Shown piece after piece: positions 34,668 to 42,363 of a DNA stretch of 64,000 nt. Origin of the DNA: an uncultured Prevotellaceae bacterium (lineage in GTDB: Bacteria > Bacteroidota > Bacteroidia > Bacteroidales > Bacteroidaceae); contig CACZIT010000013.1 in NCBI GenBank assembly GCA_902781315.1, positions 1 to 64,000 of the forward strand, read 5' to 3'. A program made the position numbers and the translations under genes. How positions within the stretch are numbered: the first letter of the stretch is position 1; each line of letters starts with the position of its first letter. The notes below the pieces were generated by a model that made no database searches, was not told the origin of the DNA, and worked only from the letters and a program-made list of their open reading frames with translations.

Positions 34668-36356
34668 ATGTTTTCGATGGAAGTGACACGGCTGATAGAA
34701 CGGTGCAGACAGGGGGATGCGGATGCCCTCGGCGAACTGTACAAGGCATACGCCCAGAAGATGAGGGGCGTATGCCGGCGGTATGTTAGCGACGAACAAG
34801 CTGTCAGCGACGTGCTGCATGATTCGTTCGTGATTATCTTTACTTCCTTCGACAAGCTTCGCGATGACGGGAAAGTAGAAGCATGGATGATGTCGATAAC
34901 GAGAAATGTGGCGTCGAAATATAAAGCCCATCTGGCGAAAACTTCCTTTCGGCCGCTGGAGGAAGCCGAGCATCTGCTGGCGCCAGAAGGCGAGAGCGAC
35001 GTGAGAGGTGTGCCATTGGCGGAAGTACTGCGGCTCGTCGACCGTCTGCCTGAGGGCTACGGGCAGGTGTTCCGGCTGTCGGTGTTCGAAGGCATGTCGC
35101 ACAAGGAGATTGCCGACATGCTGGGCATCGAGCCCCATTCGTCTTCGTCGCAACTGGCACGGGCGAAGAAGATGCTCCGCAAGATGATGCAGCAGTATTG
35201 GGCTGCCGTGCTCCTGCTGCTGCTCGTGCCCATCACGTTCTACTTGTTCAGGAAAGGAGGCACTGCAGTCAGGGATGACAAACCCGTCGTGGCGAAACAG
35301 AAAGATACGCCCAAAGATTCTCGGACGGAAAGACCACAAGAGCCTGTAATTGTGCAAAGGCCTGCGCACCGTTCTACGATGATAACAATTGATAGTCTCC
35401 CATCGGAAATCGCTCAGACGACGGATTCCACTACAGTTGACACCTTATCCAATATGATAGTTCAGGAGCCGGCGATTACTGATACGACGCAGAACGATTC
35501 GGCAAAGACGATACTTGAGGCGGAGACTCCCCGTTACGACATCGCCGACTTATTCCCCGAGAAGCAGGTCATCGACAGCCGTCGCCAGCAGAAATGGTCG
35601 GTTGACATGGCCTACGTCGGCGGTACTGGCGAACGGAATGGCAATCGTCCTTACGGCTTCACCGAGATACCAACGATAGCCACGACGGGCAAGCCATCGC
35701 CTGTCACTTTTGAGAACTGGAGCGACTATGCGGCCTTCCTGGCAGAAGAGCCCGACGACGGCAGCAGTCATAAGCGAAGCATTATCAAGAGCATCGCCCT
35801 AAACAATGCCAACGATGCCCATGGCGCCGACGCTGACAAGATTGTCCGCAAGAGCCGCCACCAGATGCCCGTCGGCATCTCGCTGGCACTGCAGTACCGA
35901 CTGAACCGTCGCTTTGCGCTTGAGACGGGGCTGAGCTACAGCAGGTTGAAGTCCGAATTCGAGATGGGGTCAAACGGCAATACCATCAACGAACAGCAGA
36001 CCATCCACTACCTTGGCATACCCGTGAAGGGCATCTATACTATATATAACAGCAAGGTGTGGAGCCTCTACGGCAGTCTCGGCGTCGTCACGGAGATTCC
36101 TCTCTACTCGCCGCTCATCACAAGCTACTACCTGCATGGCAAGCTGGAGGCCACCGACAAGACCACCATCCATACTCCGTGGCAATGGTCGCTGGGCACG
36201 GGCCTAGGCCTGCAGTACCATCTCACGCCCAGCATCGGACTGTTTGCAGAGCCCAGCCTGCAATACTACATCCCGACGGGCACGGCCGTGGAGACCTACC
36301 GCACGGAGCATCCGTTCAGCTTCTCGCTGCCACTGGGCATCAGGTTCACGTGGTGA
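34668..36356 (+). CDS. ECF sigma factor fused through a membrane helix to an outer-membrane beta-barrel
   Basis: 562 residues in one uninterrupted frame. Residues 1-170 are a complete ECF sigma factor: region 2 (LGELYKAYAQKMRGVCRRYV, AVSDVLHDSFVIIF, AWMMSITRNVA) and region 4 (VDRLPEGYGQVFRLSVFEGM, SHKEIADMLGI, SSSQLARAKKMLR). Residues about 178-197 form a membrane helix (AAVLLLLLVPITFYLF). A Thr/Asp/Pro-rich linker of about 200 residues follows. From about 398 to the end is a PorT-like outer-membrane beta-barrel (GISLALQYRLNRRFALETGL, TIHYLGIPVKGIYTI, GTGLGLQYHLTPSIGLFAEP) ending in the typical aromatic FTW. The layout suggests one protein reaching from cytosol to outer membrane that could pass a surface signal to transcription after proteolysis. 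This mechanism is inference. A motif copy sits just before it. Confidence 0.8.
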   Translation: MFSMEVTRLIERCRQGDADALGELYKAYAQKMRGVCRRYVSDEQAVSDVLHDSFVIIFTSFDKLRDDGKVEAWMMSITRNVASKYKAHLAKTSFRPLEEAEHLLAPEGESDVRGVPLAEVLRLVDRLPEGYGQVFRLSVFEGMSHKEIADMLGIEPHSSSSQLARAKKMLRKMMQQYWAAVLLLLLVPITFYLFRKGGTAVRDDKPVVAKQKDTPKDSRTERPQEPVIVQRPAHRSTMITIDSLPSEIAQTTDSTTVDTLSNMIVQEPAITDTTQNDSAKTILEAETPRYDIADLFPEKQVIDSRRQQKWSVDMAYVGGTGERNGNRPYGFTEIPTIATTGKPSPVTFENWSDYAAFLAEEPDDGSSHKRSIIKSIALNNANDAHGADADKIVRKSRHQMPVGISLALQYRLNRRFALETGLSYSRLKSEFEMGSNGNTINEQQTIHYLGIPVKGIYTIYNSKVWSLYGSLGVVTEIPLYSPLITSYYLHGKLEATDKTTIHTPWQWSLGTGLGLQYHLTPSIGLFAEPSLQYYIPTGTAVETYRTEHPFSFSLPLGIRFTW

Positions 36357-36359
36357 GCA

Positions 36360-36400
36360 TGCAGTCTTTTCCGCGTTCTGAGGACTCTATAAATAGAGAC
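36360..36400 (+). promoter_or_regulatory. Bipartite motif TGCAGTC-N15-GGACT, copy 2
   Basis: TGCAGTC 36360-36366, 15 nt, GGACT 36382-36386, then CTATAAATAGAGAC. CTCTAT-AA-ATAGAG forms a small dyad. It begins 4 nt after the stop of the sigma fusion gene and lies 25 nt before the lipoprotein start. Confidence 0.65.
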
Positions 36401-36424
36401 AACCCTCATAAAACGAAAAGAAGC

Positions 36425-36976
36425 ATGAAACAGTACAGAACTCTTGCATGGATGATGGCGATGGCCATTACCACGCTCTCCCTACCACTGACGGCCTGCA
36501 GCCATGACGAGGATGCTGCCGACGGCCACCAGCCCGAACCGACGGCGGAACTCTGCGTTTACGGTGTGCAGCAAACGGCAACCAGAGGCTCTGCCGCCGG
36601 AGCCGTATTCACCGACGATGACATCGAGTGGTTCGACGTGAACACCCGCGAACTGCGCTTCAGCCCCAGCGTGGAGCCTCTGCGCAAAAAGCTCTCCTTC
36701 CTCGCCGGCATCGACTTTTATCTCGATGGTCAGTTCCTCTTTTCCAGCGGCGCCACCTTCGTAGGCCTCATCTGCAGCCAGGTGTTCGACGACCTCGTGC
36801 TCTGCTGTGGGAAGGCCGACGGCCAAGTCATCGACGACGGCCGCTACTATCTCTACGACTGCTATCCCCCTCAGTTTGCCGACGACGAGCGCGTGCAGGC
36901 CAACCGCCAACGCCGTGCCCCACAGTGGGAGGCATTCCTGAAGTACCTGGAACGAAAAGGCAAGCTTAAAAGATAG
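36425..36976 (+). CDS. Lipoprotein of unknown function, partner gene of the sigma/beta-barrel fusion
   Basis: 183 residues. Lipoprotein signal MKQYRTLAWMMAMAITTLSL with lipobox LTAC (Cys25). The mature part contains DDIEWFDVNTRELRFS, FYLDGQFLFSSGATFV and GRYYLYDCYPPQFADDE and ends in a basic RKGKLKR. I do not recognise a family. It has its own copy of the bipartite motif, so it is probably controlled by the neighbouring sigma domain and could be a sensor or anti-sigma partner in the envelope. That role is inference. Confidence 0.65.
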   Translation: MKQYRTLAWMMAMAITTLSLPLTACSHDEDAADGHQPEPTAELCVYGVQQTATRGSAAGAVFTDDDIEWFDVNTRELRFSPSVEPLRKKLSFLAGIDFYLDGQFLFSSGATFVGLICSQVFDDLVLCCGKADGQVIDDGRYYLYDCYPPQFADDERVQANRQRRAPQWEAFLKYLERKGKLKR

Positions 36977-37018
36977 GAAGAAAAGACTGGGCAATGAGTT
37001 CTTGCCACCGCATAAAGA

Positions 37019-37077
37019 ATATCCGTTCGGGTATAAATTTGGGTAAATAAACGCCCAAATGATACCCGAACGGATAT
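37019..37077. terminator. Stem-loop between convergent genes
   Basis: ATATCCGTTCGGGTAT (37019-37034) is perfectly complementary to ATACCCGAACGGATAT (37062-37077), with further inner pairing. It lies between the lipoprotein gene and the convergent winged-helix regulator and would serve both. Confidence 0.7.
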
Positions 37078-37106
37078 AGCAATACGGTTATGACAGTCAA
37101 TAATGA

Positions 37107-37400
37107 TCACGTCTTTTTCACATTCAGATAGCTTTTCAGCACTTTTACATAATCCTCAAAGGCTTTCAGCCCTACAGGCGTGATGCGGCAGAGGGTGCAG
37201 GGCTTCTTGCCCTTGAAGGTCTTTTCTACCTCGATGTAGCCTGCCGCCGAGAGCTTGTCTATCTGCACACTCAGGTTGCCCGCCGTAGCTCCCGTCTGCT
37301 CCTTGATGTAGGGGAACTCGGCTTCCTCTGCGCTGATGAGCAGTGACATCACGGCCAGTCGCAACTCTGAGTGCAGCAGTGGGTCTAATGGCTTGAACAT
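37107..37400 (-). CDS. Winged-helix transcriptional regulator (HTH_34 type)
   Basis: 97 residues. A single winged-helix domain: HSELRLAVMSLLISAEEAEF, YIKEQTGATAGNLSVQIDKL (recognition helix), SAAGYIEVEKTFKGKKPCTL (wing) and TPVGLKAFEDYV. Such small regulators in Bacteroidota are typically encoded with a membrane protein, as here. It starts 13 nt after the end of the membrane protein gene, so the two form an operon. Possible targets are its own operon or the partner's substrate pathway; neither can be read. Confidence 0.8.
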   Translation of the reverse strand: MFKPLDPLLHSELRLAVMSLLISAEEAEFPYIKEQTGATAGNLSVQIDKLSAAGYIEVEKTFKGKKPCTLCRITPVGLKAFEDYVKVLKSYLNVKKT

Positions 37401-37413
37401 GTATTGTACCTCC

Positions 37414-38040
37414 TTATTTCTGGTTTTGAATGAAAATCACCACACCAGGCACAATCAATCCTATCAAGGCCACGACTGCCATCACATAGAGCTGTGTATG
37501 ACCGGGGAAATGTAATGCGCCAAAGAATCCTCCGAGACCTGCTAAAAGACCACACACCTGAATGGTACGGTTGCGGATGACGAGGCCAGTAATCGTTGTA
37601 GCCATACCGAAACAGAGCGAGATGATGCTGGTGATACAACCAAATACATATACCTTAGGCATAACCAGTTCCATTGGTAACATTCCGCTGCCGATAAAAC
37701 CGAGTATCATGCCCATGCCACAGCAGAACACGCCAAACGTAGCCCACACATGACCGATGACCTTCCCTACAAAAGTTGTCGGAACGTTTCCTCGTCGTTT
37801 GTCGATAAACCAGTTGCCTGCATAGCCCACTAACCATAATGCGGCCCACAGCATATTCCATACCGGTCCGCCATGATTCTTCCATAGGTAAGCTATGAGC
37901 AACGAGAATATGATCACACAAAGTCCCCACCATATGAGTGGTATGGCCGAATTCTTGTTGATGGTGCGCTGGCTGCGCTCTATTGATTCTCTGATAATCT
38001 CCAGACTGCGCTCAGCAGTCAGATTATTCTTTTCTTCCAT
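37414..38040 (-). CDS. Multi-pass membrane protein paired with the winged-helix regulator
   Basis: 208 residues. The N-terminal 28 residues are soluble (MEEKNNLTAERSLEIIRESI), followed by about six hydrophobic helices (IPLIWWGLCVIIFSLLIAYL; WATFGVFCCGMGMILGFIG; VYVFGCITSIISLCFGMATT; LYVMAVVALIGLIVPGVVIF). I do not recognise a named family. The pairing with an HTH_34 regulator is common in Bacteroidota. A promoter lies about 107 nt upstream. Confidence 0.7.
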   Translation of the reverse strand: MEEKNNLTAERSLEIIRESIERSQRTINKNSAIPLIWWGLCVIIFSLLIAYLWKNHGGPVWNMLWAALWLVGYAGNWFIDKRRGNVPTTFVGKVIGHVWATFGVFCCGMGMILGFIGSGMLPMELVMPKVYVFGCITSIISLCFGMATTITGLVIRNRTIQVCGLLAGLGGFFGALHFPGHTQLYVMAVVALIGLIVPGVVIFIQNQK

Positions 38041-38146
38041 TGTCGTTTCATTTTTAAGTGATTTCTACTTTAGTTTACAACTCTCTGGCCTCGTCCGTGC
38101 TCCTGCAGAAAGCACGTCAAAAGCCAATTGTGTCCGGTTCACGCTG

Positions 38147-38178
38147 CAAAGATAAATAAGTTTATAATATAAACCAAA
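38147..38178 (-). promoter_or_regulatory. Promoter of the membrane protein/regulator operon
   Basis: Minus strand TTTG (38178-38175), 20 nt, TATCTTTG (38154-38147). The roughly 100-nt leader shows no clear structure. Confidence 0.65.
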
Positions 38179-38257
38179 TTATTTCGTAAATATTTTGCTT
38201 TTAAAGCTGTTTTTTAACATTTCATTTACAATAATGGTCAAAGTTTAGTCATCATGG

Positions 38258-38299
38258 TGCAGTCATTCGTTGCAGTTTTGGACTCTATAAGTAGAAGAC
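38258..38299 (+). promoter_or_regulatory. Bipartite motif TGCAGTC-N15-GGACT, copy 3
   Basis: TGCAGTC 38258-38264, 15 nt, GGACT 38280-38284, then CTATAAGTAGAAGAC. It lies 41 nt before the radical SAM start codon and is the only promoter-like signal there. Confidence 0.65.
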
Positions 38300-38340
38300 G
38301 AAGGTGAGTACCAATCGTCCAAAATTGCAACGAATTTATT

Positions 38341-39492
38341 ATGTACACGATTTACGATTATGCCTACAACGGGCTACTCTATCTGAACAACATCATGCGG
38401 CCACGCCACAAGCGGCTGTCGCAACTCATGATCTACTCTACCACCGCTTGTCAGTCGCGCTGCAAGCACTGCAACATCTGGCAGAAGAAGGTGGAACATC
38501 TGTCGCTTGACGACATCCAACGAATCATGCAGAGCCAATGCGTCACCAAGCGGACTACCGTAGGACTGGAGGGCGGTGAGTTCATCCTTCATCCGCAGGC
38601 TGCGGAAATCATGGCGTGGTTTCATGCGCATCATCCTAACTACACACTGTTGTCCAACTGCCTTGCGCCCCACCGGGTTATCGATGCCGTCCGTCGGTAT
38701 CATCCCCGGCACCTATACGTCTCTCTCGACGGCGACCGAGAGACTTACCAGCGGATGCGTGGACGCGACGGCTACGACCGCGTGATTCAGGTGGTGGAGG
38801 CATTGAAGGACGAAGTGCCGCTGTCGCTGATGTTCTGTCTGTCGCCGTGGAACAACTTCGACGACATGGCGTATGTCATAGACGTTGCCAAGCACTACGG
38901 CGTGGACGTTCGCATCGGCATCTACGGGACGATGGCATACATGATGGCCTCACCCCCAGCCCCTCTCCAAGGGGAGAGGGGAGTAGTTACACTCGGGGCG
39001 ACCAATCAGCGGCAAGTCTATTCACTCCCCTCTCCCCTTGGAGAGGGGTTGGGGGTGAGGCTTTCTCCCCTTGGAGAGGGGCTGGGGGTGAGGCTTTCAC
39101 AGACGCAGGAGAACTTCGACTTTGTGGCACTCTACGACCAGTGGCAGGGTAGGCATCTCCGCCTGCGCTGCCTGAGCATCATGAGTTGCCTGGTGGTGCA
39201 TAGCAACGGCGACGTACCGCTCTGCCAGAATCTTGATGTGGTGCTGGGGAATATCCATAGCCAGTCGCTAGACGAGATTTTCAACGGAGCATCAGCGTGC
39301 CAGACGCAATGCCACTACTCCCGTCATTGCAACGACTGCTGGATCAACTTCCACCGCAAGTACGACATCATCCTCGTTCGCAACCTCGAGCGACTGCTGC
39401 CCAAATGGCTCATCGAGAAGTTCTATGGTCCATATCAGTGGACGGCAGACCCTAAGCAGACATATCGTAAACACCTAAAAACAATACAATGA
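38341..39492 (+). CDS. Radical SAM enzyme with C-terminal Cys-rich (SPASM-like) region
   Basis: 383 residues. The [4Fe-4S] motif CxxxCxxC is CQSRCKHC (about 38-45), followed by GLEGGEFILHP and YVSLDGDRETYQRM, all typical of the radical SAM barrel. The C-terminus has further cysteines (LRCLSIMSCLVVHSNGDVPL, CQTQCHYSRHCNDCW), like SPASM auxiliary-cluster regions. Residues about 203-252 are a foreign insert (ASPPAPLQGERG, SPLGEGLGVRLSPLGEG) made of three palindromic elements. The substrate is unknown. It overlaps the next gene by 4 nt (ATGA), so the two are coupled. No peptide precursor gene was seen nearby. Confidence 0.82.
   Translation: MYTIYDYAYNGLLYLNNIMRPRHKRLSQLMIYSTTACQSRCKHCNIWQKKVEHLSLDDIQRIMQSQCVTKRTTVGLEGGEFILHPQAAEIMAWFHAHHPNYTLLSNCLAPHRVIDAVRRYHPRHLYVSLDGDRETYQRMRGRDGYDRVIQVVEALKDEVPLSLMFCLSPWNNFDDMAYVIDVAKHYGVDVRIGIYGTMAYMMASPPAPLQGERGVVTLGATNQRQVYSLPSPLGEGLGVRLSPLGEGLGVRLSQTQENFDFVALYDQWQGRHLRLRCLSIMSCLVVHSNGDVPLCQNLDVVLGNIHSQSLDEIFNGASACQTQCHYSRHCNDCWINFHRKYDIILVRNLERLLPKWLIEKFYGPYQWTADPKQTYRKHLKTIQ
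38949..39097. repeat. Three GC-rich palindromic elements inside the radical SAM gene
   Basis: CCCCTCTCC-AA-GGGGAGAGGGG at 38949-38986, then CTCCCC-TT-GGAGAGGGG with GTTGGGGGTGAGG twice in tandem (39024-39097). All keep the frame. Confidence 0.9.
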
Positions 39493-40553
39493 TACAAGAA
39501 CTCATCAACCGATACAAGCGGATGCGCACAGAGCGTTTCCTGCGCCAAACGTATCAATATTCTTATGCCTTTGTAGGCATGGGACAGCACTCGCTTACCA
39601 ACCTCTATCCTGTTCTTCACTATCTCGGCGTACCGCTGAAATACATCTGCGTCACGTCAGAGCGAAAGGCACGGCTGATAGAACGGAAGTTTCCCCACGT
39701 GAAAGCCACGACCTCGCTCGGCACGATATTAAACGATGATGAAGTGAAAGGCGTTTTCGTAGCGGCTTCTCCTTCTGCTCATTTCTCCATTGCTTCGCAA
39801 GTTCTCCGAAGTGGCAAATCGCTCTTCATCGAGAAGCCGCTCTGCCAGACATTGGAAGAACTCGACACGCTCACTGATATGCAGCGGCTCCACGGCTCGC
39901 CTGTCGCCATGGTTGGCTTGCAGAAACGCTATGCACCTGCCGTACAACTATTGCAGAAACGCCTCCACAAAGCGCATCTTGTCAGTTACGATCTGCATTA
40001 CCTCACGGGGGCATTTCCCGAAGGCAATGCACTGCTCGACCTCTACATCCATCCCCTCGACCTCGTCTGCTTCCTTTTTGGAAAACCAAAAGTCGTTGCC
40101 GTTCAACAGGTCGGCAGCGATTCATACGTGCTCATGCTGCGGCATCACCACATCGTAGGCACTCTTGAACTCTCAACGGCCTACTCATGGACTACAGCCG
40201 AGGAGTCGCTGAAAGTCTGCACGTCAGAAGGCATCTATCGTCTTTTACAGATGGAAGAACTGAGTTTCGAACACAAACCTTCCGCCACCGCCTTCGGCAT
40301 CCCAATGGAGAAACTGCGTGCCCATCATGAAACGAAGGAAGTCCTCTGCCAGCGAAACAATTTCACCCCGATATTGCTGAACAATCAAATATACTCACAA
40401 GGCTACTTCAACGAAATGGAGGCCTTTGTCAATGCAGTGGAAGGTAGCCATCATACTATCGTAACAGACATAAAGACAATCAGGGAAACATACCAACTGA
40501 TGAACGAAATTATCGGAGTCGGAAGCCCCCAACCGTCGGCCACAAGGCGATAG
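39489..40553 (+). CDS. Gfo/Idh/MocA-family oxidoreductase
   Basis: 354 residues. The Rossmann region begins FVGMGQHSLTNLYPVL, a variant of the usual GxGxxG. The family core is clear: KGVFVAASPSAHFSIASQVL, GKSLFIEKPLCQTLEEL (EKP motif) and later NEMEAFVNAVEGS. Members oxidise or reduce sugars or related compounds with NAD(P). The substrate here is unknown. It is translationally coupled to the radical SAM gene, so the two likely act on the same molecule. The conserved His of ALLDLYIHPLDLV fits the family's catalytic site. A perfect stem-loop follows the gene. Confidence 0.8.
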   Translation: MIQELINRYKRMRTERFLRQTYQYSYAFVGMGQHSLTNLYPVLHYLGVPLKYICVTSERKARLIERKFPHVKATTSLGTILNDDEVKGVFVAASPSAHFSIASQVLRSGKSLFIEKPLCQTLEELDTLTDMQRLHGSPVAMVGLQKRYAPAVQLLQKRLHKAHLVSYDLHYLTGAFPEGNALLDLYIHPLDLVCFLFGKPKVVAVQQVGSDSYVLMLRHHHIVGTLELSTAYSWTTAEESLKVCTSEGIYRLLQMEELSFEHKPSATAFGIPMEKLRAHHETKEVLCQRNNFTPILLNNQIYSQGYFNEMEAFVNAVEGSHHTIVTDIKTIRETYQLMNEIIGVGSPQPSATRR

Positions 40554-40609
40554 TAATGCAAGAGGAAGGCTACGGGTAGGCGGCGAATAAGTGGGCAAAA
40601 GGTACCAAA

Positions 40610-40664
40610 AAAGTTCAATACGGAGAACAATTCTTGCTTGAAATGTTCGTCCGTATTGAACTTT
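40610..40664. terminator. Stem-loop between convergent operons
   Basis: AAAGTTCAATACGG (40610-40623) and CCGTATTGAACTTT (40651-40664) are perfectly complementary. Serves the plus-strand oxidoreductase operon and the minus-strand mannan arm. Confidence 0.7.
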
Positions 40665-40689
40665 ATGGGGCGAGGTGCTGTCGTTGCGT

Positions 40690-42360
40690 TTACTTCAGCG
40701 AGGGCAGCTGGTCGCGGGTGATGACGCTGGAGGCCTGCATGGCGTCGCGCCACCAGCCGTCGGTCATCATGGAGTTGGTGCTGCCCTGTCCGCCCTGATA
40801 CCACACCATGAAGTGGCTCCAGCGGGCACCAGTGTTCCAGCAGTCGGAGATGTTGGCGAAATCATAACGTTTGCCGTCGTAGTTGCCATAGCCGCACTCG
40901 GCGAGGGCAATCATCTTCGTGGGATAGGTGGCCTGAATCTCGTTGAACTCCTGCAGGTTCTGCTGGGCGGTGTAGCCATAGAGGTCGCGGCCCACGATGT
41001 CGACATACTCGTCGCCGGGATACCAGTCGGTGTCCTGGTTGTACTGGGCGCTGTTGCCATTGTAGTTCTGGGTGGTCCATATCCAGATGAGGTTCTTCAC
41101 GCCTTTCTCCTTGAAGTAGTTGAACATGGTTGTCCAGAGCTTCTTGTAGGTGTCGGCACCGTCATAGCCCCACCAGAACCACGACTTGGTCCAGGAGGCC
41201 TGCTGCTTGGCGGTGGCATTGCCGGCAGCCTCGTGGAAGGGGCGCCAGGTGGCGGCGATGCCTGCCTCCTGCAGTTTCAGCAGGGTGGCAACAACCTTGT
41301 CCATCTGGTCGTAGAACCAGCGGTTTTCCCAGGTGCCGTCGGTGAGGACGTTCTTGGCACGGAACGAGGTCTCAGAGGGCGTGCAGGTGACGTCGGTGGA
41401 ACCTTCGGTCTTCGGCACGTTGAAGTGCCACATGAGCTGCACGATGCCGCCGGCGTCGCTCCACTGCTTCACGGGCGCGATGTTGGTGTAGTCAATCCAG
41501 TTGGCGGGCGAGAAGCAGATGTGGATGAAGTCGTAGCACACGGCGGCGGGGTATTTCTTCGTGAGCTTGTAGACGCTCTCGGCGAGTTCGTTGTTCCAGT
41601 TGACGTTGGCCATGACGCTGGAGATAATCTTCTGGCCATACTGCTCGCGCATGTAGTCGTAGAGTTTCTGGGCTGCGTCGTTGCCACAGACGAGTGTCGT
41701 CTTAATCTGCGGATTGACGGGCTCGGGTTTCGCCTTGGTCTTGAAGTTCAGCTTCAGCTCAGGAGCCGTGGAAGAGGCGTCCTGGGTGGCCACGACGGAG
41801 CCGGCGGGCACGATGAGCGTGTAGTCGGCGCCCTCTTCGAGGGTGAGGGGAATCACGATGCCGGTGACGTCGTTAGGATTGCGCGAGGCGGTGAGCTTCG
41901 TGCCGTTGAGGGTGATGTTGGCGTTGGCGGCGAGCTTCACCGAGACGCTGTAGGCGAGCTGCAGCACAGTGGTGCTGTTGGCATCGACCTCGGCGCCTTC
42001 AGCGATGGACTGCGAGCGCAGGCTGACCGTTACGCTGGGCTGCGGCGTGGGTTCGGGTTCGTCGGAATCGCCGCCACAGGCACAAAGGGTGAAAAGGAGA
42101 AGCCCCACCCCGACCCTCCCCAGTAGGGAGGGGGAAAAGCCCCACCCCGACCCTCCCCAGTAGGGAGGGAGAGAGCCCCACCCCTGGCCCCTCCCCAGTA
42201 GGGAGGGAGAGAAGACCCACCCCCAACCCCTCCCTGTGAGGGAGGGAGAAAGCCCCACCCCGACCCTCCCCAGTAGGGAGGGGGAGAAGAGGGTGCGGAG
42301 AAGGGTGGTGAGGTTTGCTTTTAGAGTCGAAAGAATGCTTTGGGTAATCATAATTATCAA
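40690..42360 (-). CDS. GH26 beta-mannanase lipoprotein with repeat-built N-terminus
   Basis: 556 residues. The catalytic domain (about 205-556) is GH26: acid/base Glu in TWRPFHEAAG (about 373), nucleophile Glu in ALAECGYGNYDG (about 487), and WFWWGYDGADTYKKLW. It cuts beta-1,4-mannan backbones. Residues about 100-200 form a Ser/Thr-rich beta domain. The first 95 residues are odd: residues 26-88 are mostly coded by five copies of the palindromic element (SPSLLGRVGVGL repeated), ending in SLLGRVGVGLLLFTLCAC, which supplies the hydrophobic core and lipobox. A signal Cys at about 95 is very late, and the true start is uncertain. Last gene of the minus-strand mannan arm. Confidence 0.85.
   Translation of the reverse strand: MIIMITQSILSTLKANLTTLLRTLFSPSLLGRVGVGLSPSLTGRGWGWVFSPSLLGRGQGWGSLPPYWGGSGWGFSPSLLGRVGVGLLLFTLCACGGDSDEPEPTPQPSVTVSLRSQSIAEGAEVDANSTTVLQLAYSVSVKLAANANITLNGTKLTASRNPNDVTGIVIPLTLEEGADYTLIVPAGSVVATQDASSTAPELKLNFKTKAKPEPVNPQIKTTLVCGNDAAQKLYDYMREQYGQKIISSVMANVNWNNELAESVYKLTKKYPAAVCYDFIHICFSPANWIDYTNIAPVKQWSDAGGIVQLMWHFNVPKTEGSTDVTCTPSETSFRAKNVLTDGTWENRWFYDQMDKVVATLLKLQEAGIAATWRPFHEAAGNATAKQQASWTKSWFWWGYDGADTYKKLWTTMFNYFKEKGVKNLIWIWTTQNYNGNSAQYNQDTDWYPGDEYVDIVGRDLYGYTAQQNLQEFNEIQATYPTKMIALAECGYGNYDGKRYDFANISDCWNTGARWSHFMVWYQGGQGSTNSMMTDGWWRDAMQASSVITRDQLPSLK
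42100..42294. repeat. Five tandem GC-rich palindromic elements at the GH26 N-terminus
   Basis: Five units of the type GCCCCACCCCGACCCTCCCC then AGTAGGGAGGG (unit length about 36-40), all read in one frame. Confidence 0.92.
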
Positions 42361-42363
42361 TTG

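Noticed and set aside
42100..42294. Possible CRISPR or satellite array
   Set aside because: Units lie directly in tandem without unique spacers and are read in frame; the same unit occurs singly at many other places.
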